Shown: positions 28,103 through 38,147, counted from the stretch's first letter. The stretch: DNA of 64,000 nucleotides from an uncultured Bacteroides sp. (GCA_944319875.1 CALUFR010000113.1:1-64000), one strand, 5' to 3'. Program-made: numbers and translations. Notes: a model not told the origin generated them from the sequence alone.

Positions 28103-29533
28103 TTAATGTTGTTTTCTGTAATTTTCAATCATGGTTTGCAGTTCACGCTCTATACTTCTATATGCCGGCAAACCGCTGAGATTCTCACGCTCAATACTTG
28201 TACCCATCATCCGGTAAAGTTCCGAGAATTGCAGGCTCTGAGTTGCCAGATTATACCAAGCGGTATAACGCCATTCAGGGGTACGAACGGTATAGCCCAT
28301 GTGAGTCTGTCTCATGGCATTGGATATCGCCGCATAGGGACGAGGGAATTGGCTGAAGGCTATGTTGTTCCATGAATCCCTGCCTTCGAACAACGGACGC
28401 AAGGTTCGACCGGACAGTTTATGGAGCGGGGTCAATCCGCATAAATCGACGAGAGTAGGATAGAGATCAAGCAGCTCCACGATCTGCGGAAGCCGTCGAG
28501 ATTTTCGCCAATGCTCCGGAGTGTAAATCAATAAGGGCACTGCGCAATCCAACTCAAAATTCGTAGATTTTCCCCAAATATCCTGCTCGTTGAGATGAAA
28601 GCCATTATCTCCTACGATAACAACAATCGTATTCCGCTCCAACCCCAGTGTCCTCAGTCGGGAAAGAAGCGCACCAACCTGTTCATCAATGAAGCTGATA
28701 CAAGCGTAATAAGCTTTCCTTAATTCCTTCTTCTTAGCAGAAGATAGAGGCCCTTGGGCAGGGATATCGGTATATCCACGCAGCTCTTGCCAATTGTGGA
28801 AAGCAAGAGACGGCGTACCTTGCGGACGCTCCTCCACTTGCGGGTCAGCAATGACAAGATCCTTTTCATTATATAAGTTCCAGAATCGCTTGGGCATGCT
28901 AAAAGGCAGGTGAGGCTTTATATACCCTACCGCCAAGAAGAATGGTTGTTGACGGGAAGCCAAGGTATCTAATCGACGTAAAGCTTCCACGGTAACCTGC
29001 CCGTCTCGAAAATCCATGTTCGGACGTTCGGCAATCTCGATGGCAGCCGCTTTCTTCCCGTGTCTGTTTTCCGGCAAGGTATATTCCTCTTTCTTAATGG
29101 AGAGATTGTACAACGGTGGAGACGACCACGAAATCGTGTCCTGTGTCCTGCGACTTCCGTGAAACACCTTCCCTATTCCTATCGACTCATAGCCATTGTG
29201 CTTGAAAAGCTGTGGAAGCGTCACTATGTCCGGATGTTTCGAACGGAAATGCGTCTCTAAATCGGTCACCTCAATCTCGTCCGGACGTAAGCCGGTCAAC
29301 AGCGAGGCACGTGAAGGACCGCTCAATGCCTGTTGGCAATATGCCCGCTCGAACAAGAAGGACTTCTCGGCAAAGGCATCCAAGTTAGGCGTTATGGCGA
29401 ACGAATCGCCATAACATCCCAACGCAGGTCTGAGATCGTCTATGAAAATGAAAAGCACATTCTTTTTCTCCTGTTGGGCATTCGCCCAATAGGGTAACGC
29501 CAACACGAATAAAGATAGAAGGTGAGGTCTCAT
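28103..29533 (-). CDS. Sulfatase, S1 family, iduronate-2-sulfatase-like, serine type
   Basis: An exported sulfatase of 476 residues with a signal peptide (1-19). The metal motif is IDDLRPALGCYGD (31-43). The catalytic motif SGPSRASLLTG starts at S71; serine is expected to be converted to formylglycine by an anaerobic sulfatase-maturing enzyme, which is not in this window. The IDDLRP pattern and size resemble iduronate-2-sulfatase-type members, but in this operon the substrate is more likely a sulfated host glycan that carries sialic acid. Eleven bases separate it from the esterase gene upstream and 13 from the sialidase downstream. Confidence 0.9.
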   Translation of the reverse strand: MRPHLLSLFVLALPYWANAQQEKKNVLFIFIDDLRPALGCYGDSFAITPNLDAFAEKSFLFERAYCQQALSGPSRASLLTGLRPDEIEVTDLETHFRSKHPDIVTLPQLFKHNGYESIGIGKVFHGSRRTQDTISWSSPPLYNLSIKKEEYTLPENRHGKKAAAIEIAERPNMDFRDGQVTVEALRRLDTLASRQQPFFLAVGYIKPHLPFSMPKRFWNLYNEKDLVIADPQVEERPQGTPSLAFHNWQELRGYTDIPAQGPLSSAKKKELRKAYYACISFIDEQVGALLSRLRTLGLERNTIVVIVGDNGFHLNEQDIWGKSTNFELDCAVPLLIYTPEHWRKSRRLPQIVELLDLYPTLVDLCGLTPLHKLSGRTLRPLFEGRDSWNNIAFSQFPRPYAAISNAMRQTHMGYTVRTPEWRYTAWYNLATQSLQFSELYRMMGTSIERENLSGLPAYRSIERELQTMIENYRKQH

Positions 29534-29544
29534 AGCTATCTCCG

Positions 29545-30354
29545 TTATCTTGTCAAAACCTCAGCCTGTGTAAGCCATTTTAGGATCAAATCTTTTACTT
29601 CTTGATAGTACGAGAAATCATATTTGATCCCCCAGCCATGCCCTCCTTGTGGGAAAAGGTAGAGAGAGGCCGGGATATGGTGTTCTTTCAAGGCCGAATA
29701 ATACCTAATAGAATTCAAGGGCGGCACCACCTTGTCGTCGTCGCTAAGCAAAAGCAGAGTGCGAGGGGTTTTGTCATCCACTTGGTATTGCAGGGAATAG
29801 TGACGCACTATTTCAATGTCTTCCGCTTTCTCACCCAAAAGATTGTGCTTAGAGCCCTGATGCGCCAAGTCGTCTTCCAAACTGATCACCGGGTAATAAA
29901 GGATAGCGAAGTTCGGACGATGCTCATCTGCTACCAAAGTGCTCAACGAGGCAGCAAGATGCCCTCCCGCCGAGGAGCCTACGACACCGACTTTCCCCGT
30001 ATCGATTTTCCAACGTTTCCCATTCGCACGCATCAGAGCAATCGCCTTCTCTGCATCATTCAGAGGCACCTCGTTCCGTCCCTGCGGCATTCGATATTCC
30101 AGCACCGCTGCCAAGATTCCGTTGGAGACGTACCATTTGGCCATATCATGCCCCTCACGGTCAAGGGCAAGCCTCCGGTATCCACCTCCGGGACAGATCA
30201 ACACGGCGGGAGTCTGCCCGTCTTTCCCCGCAGGTTTATATACGTGTAGGATAGCCTCATCCGTCGCGTCTTTGGCCAACGTAATCCGTTCTACCTCTTG
30301 CGCCTGAAGCGAGGCGCCCAATATCCAGAAAAAGGCCAAGAAAATCGCTTTCAT
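29545..30354 (-). CDS. Exported alpha/beta-hydrolase, esterase-like
   Basis: A 269-residue periplasmic alpha/beta-hydrolase with signal peptide (1-18, ending LQAQ). The oxyanion region is CPGGGY at 54-59, the nucleophile elbow GSSAG at 126-130 with S128, and the C-terminal histidine lies in GGHGWGI. It resembles acetyl-xylan-esterase-like carbohydrate esterases. Between two sialidase genes its natural role would be to remove O-acetyl groups that block sialidase action. That is inference: it is not of the SGNH type usual for sialate O-acetylesterases. Confidence 0.82.
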   Translation of the reverse strand: MKAIFLAFFWILGASLQAQEVERITLAKDATDEAILHVYKPAGKDGQTPAVLICPGGGYRRLALDREGHDMAKWYVSNGILAAVLEYRMPQGRNEVPLNDAEKAIALMRANGKRWKIDTGKVGVVGSSAGGHLAASLSTLVADEHRPNFAILYYPVISLEDDLAHQGSKHNLLGEKAEDIEIVRHYSLQYQVDDKTPRTLLLLSDDDKVVPPLNSIRYYSALKEHHIPASLYLFPQGGHGWGIKYDFSYYQEVKDLILKWLTQAEVLTR

Positions 30355-30355
30355 A

Positions 30356-31486
30356 TCATTTCTTTTTTAGTTCTTCGACCGGAATTGTCACAAAACCGAT
30401 TCGCTCGTAGGGATTCTCCTTTCCATATTCATAGAGTAATCCTACGTTCCCGTTACCTAAATCAACAAGATCAGAATAGGCACTCGGCCCTTCATGTACC
30501 AAGTAAGCGTATGGCCAAGTCTGCCCGTTATCTTCACTGAGGCGGATGGTCATCTTGATCCGCTTGTCGGTGGATGCCGGGTTAGAGAACAGGATTCGTT
30601 TACCCGGCCTCCCCTCTTCTGATAGATTGAGGGTGCTCCCTTGGCAAATCGGCTCAATCAACTCGGGCAGATAGCGCATATCTGACAGGCTTTGGCCACC
30701 ATCATCACTGATGGCGAACGAGCGAGTCTTGCTCTCTTCTCTATTATAGTTGCGCATATTCAGCATCAGCCGTCCATCAGACAGTTCTACGACGCTACTT
30801 TCGTTACCGCCCGGTTTACTCACTACAGCGCCCAATTTCCAAGTCTTGCCTTGGTCATCCGAATAGATCAGCTGGGAGCGAAACGCTTTCGTGCCGGCTT
30901 CCATGTGGTTAGATGACATGACCATTCTTCCCTCATGCTTCGGACCTCTCAACTGAATACCGTGACAAGGGCCGGTAGCGTACCAAGTCCAGTTCGTTTT
31001 TTTCACAGAGGCAGTGATGTCGGTAGGCTTGGACCAAGTCTTACCTTGGTCGTCCGAATGGAGCACATACACTCGGCGCGTGTCCTTGCTGGTGCCATCA
31101 ATGATTTGCTTCTCATGATCTTCCCCAAGATTCCAGCAACTGAGTAGAACAATGTTCCCTGTCTTCTCGTCAACGATTGGGGAAGGATTCCCGCAAACAT
31201 TGTCACCATCTTCCCAAACCAAAATGATGGGTCCCCAAGTCTTTCCTCCATCCTCCGAGCGTTTTACAACAAGGTCGATATCACCCGTGTCGGAGCAGCT
31301 GTTTTTCCTCGCCTCGGCGAACGCCAACAGGGTGTTGGGAGCGCAGCGTACAATTGCGGGAATACGGAAGCAATTATAGCCACTCTCGCCTTTCTTGAAT
31401 ACGTCGATGGTCTTTTCTTGCGATGCCTGCGCATGAAGGCAGGAGCCTGCCCATAGGGCAAGTAGTAATGTAATTAGATGTTTCAT
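30356..31486 (-). CDS. nanH: GH33 exo-sialidase, secreted
   Basis: A compact 376-residue sialidase with a signal peptide (about 1-20). The catalytic arginine motif is FRIPAIV at about 39-45. Asp-boxes include SEDGGKTW, SDDQGKTW (twice), SDDGGQS and SEDNGQTW, giving the six-bladed propeller without extra modules. It is adjacent to the esterase (1 base) and 30 bases after the second aldolase gene. With the modular lipoprotein sialidase it gives the operon two sialidases of different build and probably different location or linkage preference. Confidence 0.93.
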   Translation of the reverse strand: MKHLITLLLALWAGSCLHAQASQEKTIDVFKKGESGYNCFRIPAIVRCAPNTLLAFAEARKNSCSDTGDIDLVVKRSEDGGKTWGPIILVWEDGDNVCGNPSPIVDEKTGNIVLLSCWNLGEDHEKQIIDGTSKDTRRVYVLHSDDQGKTWSKPTDITASVKKTNWTWYATGPCHGIQLRGPKHEGRMVMSSNHMEAGTKAFRSQLIYSDDQGKTWKLGAVVSKPGGNESSVVELSDGRLMLNMRNYNREESKTRSFAISDDGGQSLSDMRYLPELIEPICQGSTLNLSEEGRPGKRILFSNPASTDKRIKMTIRLSEDNGQTWPYAYLVHEGPSAYSDLVDLGNGNVGLLYEYGKENPYERIGFVTIPVEELKKK

Positions 31487-31516
31487 GATTAGATGTTGTA
31501 AATGAATCGTAAGTGA

Positions 31517-32491
31517 TTAGATGGATGAATCAAAGAACTCGGGAAGAATCCTATGCCCTTCCTTGCGTACCTTAGGGACGAGTTCCTCCGGAATCGAGCG
31601 GTAAGGCCAGCGAAGGTGGCTTCCCACGTCCGCCCATCCTCCGAGCAATGCCATGAAGCGGTCACAGGCGTGGTTGGGATAATGGTCACGGGTGATGAAT
31701 GGGTTGATGCATCGCTCCATGAATTGGTGAATTCTCCCCTCCACCTCCAAGGCGGTTTCCGGGTCGGTCAAGATCTGTTCATACCACCGTTGGGCGGCGA
31801 AGGGATTCAGGCAGGCCACGTTTGAATAGGCTCCATGCGCTCCAGATAGTATCCCGGTGGCTAAGTTGTGCCCGGGGATAAACACGGACAATCCTTTTAC
31901 CTGCGTCCGTACCCGTTCATACCAAGCGGCATCGCGGTCGCGATCGAACACCTTGACACCAATGAGAGAAGGGACTGCCTGCTTGAGAAGCATCCATTCC
32001 TCTGGTTCCAAGATCTTTTTCGCGTGCGGCGGATTGTAGAGGACCAAGGGAATCCCTGCGGCCTCATCCTCCATACGTTGTAAGAAGTTGATTGCTTCCT
32101 CCATGCTTACCGGGAACCAGTCTGGCAGGATTACTTGCACGGCACTGGGTTTCAAGTCCTTGATTGCTCGTAGCCGTTGAAGCGACAGTTGGGGGCTCAT
32201 GTGGCTAGCACCAATCTGGAAAGGAACACCGGCGGAGGTGCATTTCTCCGCCAGTAATTCATTTATCTTCCGAAACTCCTCCTCGCTCTGCGTATAGAAC
32301 TCACCCGCAGTTCCATTGGAATAAATCCCACATGGGGAGGAGGAGATTAGTACGTCAATCTCCTCTCCCAAGCGGGCATAGTCTATCGTTCCTTCCCGGT
32401 CAGTCGCTAAAAGCAAAGTCGCCCAGTTTCCAACAAGGGTCGGATGTGTAAGGGAAGGTACCTCTTTGTTTGTGTGTCCGTTATTGATCAT
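31517..32491 (-). CDS. Second dihydrodipicolinate-synthase/NAL-family aldolase
   Basis: A 324-residue class I aldolase of the DHDPS/N-acetylneuraminate lyase family. Visible are GTAGE at 60-64, the catalytic tyrosine Y152 in LYNPPH, and the Schiff-base lysine K180 in LIGVKVFD. It differs from the other aldolase in this operon: longer, LYNPPH in place of YYNMPSMTG, and an acidic loop after the lysine. It may act on a modified sialic acid or on another 2-keto-3-deoxy acid. The start overlaps the susD end by 11 bases, so translation is probably coupled. Confidence 0.85.
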   Translation of the reverse strand: MINNGHTNKEVPSLTHPTLVGNWATLLLATDREGTIDYARLGEEIDVLISSSPCGIYSNGTAGEFYTQSEEEFRKINELLAEKCTSAGVPFQIGASHMSPQLSLQRLRAIKDLKPSAVQVILPDWFPVSMEEAINFLQRMEDEAAGIPLVLYNPPHAKKILEPEEWMLLKQAVPSLIGVKVFDRDRDAAWYERVRTQVKGLSVFIPGHNLATGILSGAHGAYSNVACLNPFAAQRWYEQILTDPETALEVEGRIHQFMERCINPFITRDHYPNHACDRFMALLGGWADVGSHLRWPYRSIPEELVPKVRKEGHRILPEFFDSSI

Positions 32492-33935
32492 ACCCCGGTG
32501 TTTGTGTAATGTTCGGATTCTGATTGATAGAGGTCTGGGAAACAGGCCATAACAAAACGTTCAGCTCGTTCTCGCGGCCTACCAAGTAGGGTGATTTCTC
32601 GAATACGACACCCAAGCGAATGAAATCCCACCAGAGTTTACCCTCAGCAGCGAACTCTTTCATGCGCTCATCTACAATCGCTTCGTTTAGTGCGTCACCC
32701 GTAAGCGAAGTGGGATAGAAATCGTCCACCCCATAGGCACGACTCGCGATGCGGTTGAGTGCAGCCACAGCTCCGGCTGTGTTGTTCTGCGCCATCTTGA
32801 TCTCTGCGTCGAACAGTACGGCATCGGCATAGCGATAAGCGATTAGATCGGAGTCGAACACACGACTCGAGTTCAGCCAAGTACCAGAAAACTTGTTGAT
32901 CCACTGGAAAGTTTCGTTCTTTCCCTCGTCAAAGCAGGTCTGGAAACTCATAATGGTACGCTGGTCGTTCTCGTTCTCTGAAAGGAACGCTTTGTAATCG
33001 TCGGTATAAAAACACCATTGCTGGTGACTACCCACCTTGATCGGGTTGTCGATCAAGTCTGCTGTAATATATTGTACAGGCACCAGGAAATCGGCGGGAT
33101 ACCCACCCTCGTACTCATCCTGCAAGTAACTCCAAGCGAAGATTATCTCTTTGCCTGCCTCGCTGTAAAATATGTTACTAAAGTCATCCTCTAAGCCATA
33201 GTTCGAATCGGAGAGTACAGCCTGCACGGCCTCGTTTGCGTTGCTCAGAGCAGTGTCACCGGCACCTTGTACTTTATACATCCAGAGGTTATAGTCGGCT
33301 TTCAGCATATTAACCGCCGCGGGAGAAGCCGTGTACTTATCGGTTCTCCCAGCAGGCATAAGCGAAAGTGCGTTGTTGATGTCACTCTCTACCTGTTGGA
33401 ATACCTGGTCTATCGATTGTCGAGTTGGATAAAGCCCCTCTTGTTGATCAGACTCGAATCCATCTAACAAAATGGGCGCGTCGCCCCATATACGGGCAAT
33501 CCAGTAATAACAGAAAGCTCGTACGTAATAAGCATTCGCCAAAACGTAGTTTTTCTCGTCCTCGTTAGAAAAAGTGATCCGTGGTGTATATTTCAGAATC
33601 AAGTTCGCATTGTTAATGGTTGTATAAAGATTGTTCCAGTTTGCGTATCCGTGGTCATTCGGAATCTCGTTCTGATAAACCTGCGTACGCGATGACTGTC
33701 CGGCCAGGCCGTCGCCCCACAATCCAGTACGATACTCACCCCAATAAGCGAGTCCGTAGCTGAAAGTAGAACGAAACTGGTTATACATACCATACATGGC
33801 GGAGGTGGCGTCTCCCTCCTCCTGCCACATGGAGTTCGTGGTAATCTCGCTGTTTTGTACGACATTGAGATCCCCGTGGCAAGAGCTGAATAACGCACCC
33901 GCCAACATGATCGATAATATTGTTTTTGCTTTCAT
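32481..33935 (-). CDS. SusD/RagB-family glycan-binding lipoprotein
   Basis: The outer-membrane lid protein that delivers glycans to its SusC partner. 484 residues, lipoprotein signal with cysteine at about 19 (LFSSCHGD). The helical TPR-rich SusD fold is supported by the N-terminal NNANLILKYTPRI region, the YYWIARIWGDAPI block and the C-terminal FIRLGVVFEKSPYL segment. It lies directly after susC, 32 bases apart. In this operon the bound ligand is probably sialic acid or a sialylated glycan released at the surface. Confidence 0.93.
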   Translation of the reverse strand: MKAKTILSIMLAGALFSSCHGDLNVVQNSEITTNSMWQEEGDATSAMYGMYNQFRSTFSYGLAYWGEYRTGLWGDGLAGQSSRTQVYQNEIPNDHGYANWNNLYTTINNANLILKYTPRITFSNEDEKNYVLANAYYVRAFCYYWIARIWGDAPILLDGFESDQQEGLYPTRQSIDQVFQQVESDINNALSLMPAGRTDKYTASPAAVNMLKADYNLWMYKVQGAGDTALSNANEAVQAVLSDSNYGLEDDFSNIFYSEAGKEIIFAWSYLQDEYEGGYPADFLVPVQYITADLIDNPIKVGSHQQWCFYTDDYKAFLSENENDQRTIMSFQTCFDEGKNETFQWINKFSGTWLNSSRVFDSDLIAYRYADAVLFDAEIKMAQNNTAGAVAALNRIASRAYGVDDFYPTSLTGDALNEAIVDERMKEFAAEGKLWWDFIRLGVVFEKSPYLVGRENELNVLLWPVSQTSINQNPNITQTPGYDQ

Positions 33936-33967
33936 AGGTATTGCTTGTATAGATATAAATCGTTCAA

Positions 33968-36900
33968 TTAAAATGTCACTTTAACACCCAAGGAGAATTT
34001 CCGGATTGGCGGATAATTATAGTAATCCGACGCATAGGTCGTAGAGGCTCCAATTTCGGGAGAAACACCCTTTACCGCCGTAAAATAGTGAAGGTTATTG
34101 CCTGCTAACGTGACAGCCAGGTTCTGGATACCTAATTTTGCCAACTTTTGTGTCGGGATGTCGTAAGAGAGAGTAATCTCGCGTATGCAGAGGTAATTCC
34201 CTTTATAGTTAAAGATGTTAGACGTACGGCTGAAGTTCTTATTGCCATCGTCCGGGTCGTTCGCCGTGAAACGAGCGTACTTAGTGTCGTCACCCGGTTT
34301 CGTCCAGCACTTCTTCACGTCATTGATCAACGTATAGTTGTTGGCGAAGGTATTCATGAAGTAACGCATCTCGGAATTCTGGTTGATGGAGTGTCCTAAA
34401 GCCCAATCCAAGAAAATATTCAATGTGAAATTCTTGTAAGTAAACGTATTAGTCAAACCACCCGTGGAGTGAGGTACCGTGTAGCCCAGGAGGAACTGGT
34501 CCTGGCTGTCGATGTAGTCCTTCCCGTCGCGAGTCTGGCTACCCTTGCGGTTTTTCCACTCGTAGTCGCCCACCTCCTTACGTCCGGCAATGGATTGTCC
34601 ATCAGAATGGCGGTAACCATTCGCCTGGCTATCGTACATCGCGTTATCGGCCTGTTCTTGTGTTTCCAGAATATGATCCACTACATATCCATAATACCGA
34701 TACAGCGGTTCACCTTCAGCGATACCACCGAAAGCGGTTCCATCAGCCAGAGTAATACCTCCGATACGGTTACGGTCACGTCCGTTATCTGGCAACTCCA
34801 GCACTTTATTCTTCACAAAGCTCCAAGTGAGCTTAGATGTCCAGAGGAAGTCTTTTGTCTTGATATTCGTAGAGTTGATCTCCACATCAAAACCATAGAA
34901 TTTTACCTTACCTACGTTACTTTGCACCTCCGAGAATCCGGATGTGTTGGGCAGTTCCTTGTCGAACAACAGGTTCTTCGTGCGTTTGTCGAAGTAGTCT
35001 GCCGATATACTCAAGCGGTTGTTCAGCAGGGAGAGATCAAAACCGGCATCCAACTGCGTAGAGGTCTCCCAAGTCAGGCTCGTATTCGGCATCACCGAAG
35101 GCTTGATACCCGCCATTCCGTTATAACGGGCGTCAGTTGTGTATCGTCCGTAGGCGTCATACAGTCCAATGTCGTTATTACCAGTTTGTCCGTAGCTGAC
35201 ACGCCATTTCAAGTTATCTATAAACTTAGCGTTCTTCATGAAAGGTTCCTCAGACATTACCCAACCTACAGAAGCACCAGGGAAGAACCCCCACTGATTA
35301 CCAGATGCAAACCGGGAAGAACCATCCTGACGGAAGGTCGCGGTGAGAAGGTATTTCTTCTGGAAATCATACGACAGACGTCCGAAATAACCAATCGTCA
35401 CGTCGGTCGTGTAAGAACTAGTAGCGTCAGACTTGTTAGGACCAGCAGTCAAGGTCGGTACCTTATCAGTGCTGGCACCCGTTACGGTAGCCGCCATTTC
35501 CCCAATCTTCTCCTTTTGGTAAGAGTAACCAGCCATTACAGAGAAGGAGTGATCCTTGATGGTCTTGTTATAGGTGCCGTAAACCTCCAGTTTATTACGC
35601 TTCAATTCATAGTACTCGGCAGTTGTCTCTCGGAGACTGTTGAACTCGTTCGCCTTTTCGAAGGCGTCGTCGCGATAATGACGGTCGTAAGTGGACATTT
35701 GCAAATCAACCTTCAGCCCGTCGATGATACGGTATGTCAGTTTTCCAAAAGCAGAGAGTTGCTTATCTTCCTTACTTTGATCATTGTAGTACTCGTACCA
35801 CAGTGGATTAGGGGAAGTTGCGTTGTAACCCGGAGTCGGGGTTCCGTCGTCTTTGTACTTCTTTTGGGTAGCCGGTGTAGCCAAACCTCTTGAGATGATA
35901 TTCATTTGGTTCTCATACTCAGACGAGTTCGTCACAGAATAATCGAATCCCATTGCAAACTGCAATTTGTCGGTGATCTTGATGTCCATGTTATTGCGTA
36001 AGCTCAGACGAGAGTAGTCGGTGGCAAGAGCAACACCGTCATCGTTCGTGTAACCTGCGCTGGCACTGTAGCGGATTGTCTCGTTACCACCATCTACGCC
36101 AACATAGTAGTTCTGCCACAAAGCGTTTTTGTAAATCTCGTCTTGGAAGTTGTTATCCTGAAAGATTAAGGTCTTAGTGGGATCCAATGGATCGGGCATC
36201 GACTTATAACCTGCCGGTACGCTCTCGCCCTCTTGCAAGTAACGGGTCGAATAGATAGACGATGCAGTGTTACCAGAGCTGGCAGAATAACCATCCATAT
36301 AGTTATATTCGGGGTGAGGTCCTAAGGCTATGGCCGGACGTACGGTGTTAATGTAGTCCTCTGCATTCATGAAGTCATACAGAGTCTCTGGCTGTTGCAG
36401 TGCCACGCCTGCCTCGAAGGTGATTCTCGGTTTCGCATTCATGGTTCCTTTCTTGGTGGTGATCAATACAACACCGTTGGATGCACGTGAACCATAGATG
36501 GCGGTAGAAGCTGCATCCTTCAATACCTCGATAGACTCGATATCATTCGGATTGAGACCCGAGAAAGTACGTTCGATACCATCTACCAAGATTAACGGGT
36601 CGTTACTCTTGTTGATAGAAGAACCACCACGGATACGGATGGTAACATCGGCGCCCGGTGTATTGTTGTTGGAGTACAAGCGGGCTCCGGAGATCTTACC
36701 TTTCAGTCCTTCGCCGACGGTGCTTACGGGGACATTCTTCAGCACATCACCATCAACAGAGGTGATCGCCGAGGTGATTGTCCTTTTAGACTGTGTACCA
36801 TACCCGACAACCACAACCTCATCAAGTCCTACGGTGGAAGGTTGCATCGTCAGGTTAATGATCGACTCATTTCCAACGGTGATCTCTTGTGTATTGAATC

Positions 36901-37129
36901 CAATGAAAGAAAATACCAGCGTGGTTCCTTGCTCAACGGAGATGGTATATTTACCATCTAAATCGGTAATTGTTCCGGTTGCTTGTCCTTTTACTGCCAC
37001 GGAGACACCGGGCATGCTAATCCCTGTATTGTCAACAACTGTACCTGAAATATTCATCTTTTGTGCCAGCAAAGCGGTCGGGATTAATAAAAACGTGAAT
37101 ATCAGGCATAAATAGATTGATTTATTCAT
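33968..37129 (-). CDS. SusC/RagA-family TonB-dependent outer-membrane transporter
   Basis: A 1053-residue TonB-dependent transporter. Signal peptide 1-22; carboxypeptidase-regulatory-like domain about 23-105; TonB-box-like segment DEVVVVGYGTQ near 104-114; plug domain with LILVDGIER and IEVLKDAASTAIYGSRASNGVVLITTKKG; the rest is the beta-barrel ending in an aromatic residue (KVTF). It imports the sugar captured by SusD. Length is typical. No anti-sigma signalling extension is seen, which fits control by the GntR regulator and not by an ECF pair. Confidence 0.95.
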   Translation of the reverse strand: MNKSIYLCLIFTFLLIPTALLAQKMNISGTVVDNTGISMPGVSVAVKGQATGTITDLDGKYTISVEQGTTLVFSFIGFNTQEITVGNESIINLTMQPSTVGLDEVVVVGYGTQSKRTITSAITSVDGDVLKNVPVSTVGEGLKGKISGARLYSNNNTPGADVTIRIRGGSSINKSNDPLILVDGIERTFSGLNPNDIESIEVLKDAASTAIYGSRASNGVVLITTKKGTMNAKPRITFEAGVALQQPETLYDFMNAEDYINTVRPAIALGPHPEYNYMDGYSASSGNTASSIYSTRYLQEGESVPAGYKSMPDPLDPTKTLIFQDNNFQDEIYKNALWQNYYVGVDGGNETIRYSASAGYTNDDGVALATDYSRLSLRNNMDIKITDKLQFAMGFDYSVTNSSEYENQMNIISRGLATPATQKKYKDDGTPTPGYNATSPNPLWYEYYNDQSKEDKQLSAFGKLTYRIIDGLKVDLQMSTYDRHYRDDAFEKANEFNSLRETTAEYYELKRNKLEVYGTYNKTIKDHSFSVMAGYSYQKEKIGEMAATVTGASTDKVPTLTAGPNKSDATSSYTTDVTIGYFGRLSYDFQKKYLLTATFRQDGSSRFASGNQWGFFPGASVGWVMSEEPFMKNAKFIDNLKWRVSYGQTGNNDIGLYDAYGRYTTDARYNGMAGIKPSVMPNTSLTWETSTQLDAGFDLSLLNNRLSISADYFDKRTKNLLFDKELPNTSGFSEVQSNVGKVKFYGFDVEINSTNIKTKDFLWTSKLTWSFVKNKVLELPDNGRDRNRIGGITLADGTAFGGIAEGEPLYRYYGYVVDHILETQEQADNAMYDSQANGYRHSDGQSIAGRKEVGDYEWKNRKGSQTRDGKDYIDSQDQFLLGYTVPHSTGGLTNTFTYKNFTLNIFLDWALGHSINQNSEMRYFMNTFANNYTLINDVKKCWTKPGDDTKYARFTANDPDDGNKNFSRTSNIFNYKGNYLCIREITLSYDIPTQKLAKLGIQNLAVTLAGNNLHYFTAVKGVSPEIGASTTYASDYYNYPPIRKFSLGVKVTF

Positions 37130-37189
37130 GATATAAAGGATTAATTTAAGGTAATCATTAATCTATAAAAGTTTCGTTACATTACATTC

Positions 37190-38098
37190 TCATAATGAGA
37201 AACCGAACTCAATAAGGTCTTTCCTTAGTTGCACATATTCTTCTTCACTTACGGGCGGAATCGGCAGTCGGCATGGACCGCAATCGATTCCAATTAAATT
37301 CATAATCGCTTTTCCTCCTCGTACACCTCCTCCATATTTGATGATAATTTTTACTATGTCAATGGATCTCATTTGCAACTCCCTGGCTTTCCGTATATCT
37401 CCTTCTTCCATAGCTTTGAAGATACCTCGATACACCTCGGGCAAATAGTTGTAGGTACTCCCCACACCGGCGGTCGCTCCAAACGCGAGCCCGGTGATCA
37501 GAATCTCATCATACCCATGCAGGATCTCGAATGCACCATTATCCAACGCAAGGCATTCACCCATTTCCATCAGGTTGTTATGCGTAAACTTACACCCTAC
37601 AAGATTAGGCATTACTTTCTTTCCCTCGTGAAGGAACTCCGCAACGGAGAGCGAAATGCCCGTCATGGACGGCATGTTGTAATAATAAAACGGCAGTTCC
37701 TCGGCAGCGTGAGCGATCGGGGTGAAAAAATCGATCAACTCCTTCACGCTTCCAGGCTTGAAGAAGCTGGGGGCCATAGCTGCGATAGCGTCGGCTCCTT
37801 GCTCGACGGCGTGGTGTGCCAAATCGATAGCCTCCATCAGGGAGTTACTTCCTACGTGAGCAATCACTTTGTAGCGATGGTCAGCCGCTTTAATCCATTT
37901 TTCGAGGATGCTTTTCCGCTCCTCGGTTGTCAAAGAGAGAGACTCCCCGGTCGTGCCGCAGACAAAGATTCCCTCCAACTGTGAGGTGGCAATCCAATCC
38001 GCATAGGCGTCGATTGCAGGAAGGTTCACGTTCCCATCGGCGGTCATCGGCGTGAAAGCCGCTGCCACCATACCTTTTAATTGTTGATAATTTCTCAT
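37190..38098 (-). CDS. nanA: N-acetylneuraminate lyase
   Basis: Splits sialic acid into N-acetylmannosamine and pyruvate in the cytoplasm. The 302-residue barrel carries GTTGE at 48-52, the YYYNMPSMTG signature at 138-147 (lyase-type rather than dihydrodipicolinate synthase), and the Schiff-base lysine K170 in GCKFTHNN. It sits between the transporter fusion gene and susC. The epimerase and kinase needed after this step are not in the cluster and must be encoded elsewhere, if present. Confidence 0.9.
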   Translation of the reverse strand: MRNYQQLKGMVAAAFTPMTADGNVNLPAIDAYADWIATSQLEGIFVCGTTGESLSLTTEERKSILEKWIKAADHRYKVIAHVGSNSLMEAIDLAHHAVEQGADAIAAMAPSFFKPGSVKELIDFFTPIAHAAEELPFYYYNMPSMTGISLSVAEFLHEGKKVMPNLVGCKFTHNNLMEMGECLALDNGAFEILHGYDEILITGLAFGATAGVGSTYNYLPEVYRGIFKAMEEGDIRKARELQMRSIDIVKIIIKYGGGVRGGKAIMNLIGIDCGPCRLPIPPVSEEEYVQLRKDLIEFGFSL

Positions 38099-38147
38099 GG
38101 CTATTAATGATTAGTATGTAAATAAAATAAATTAGTGAATCGAATTA

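Noticed and set aside
34469..35893. 474-residue open frame antisense to susC
   Set aside because: Mirror of a high-confidence gene; no domain, no start signals. Long antisense frames are common in this composition.
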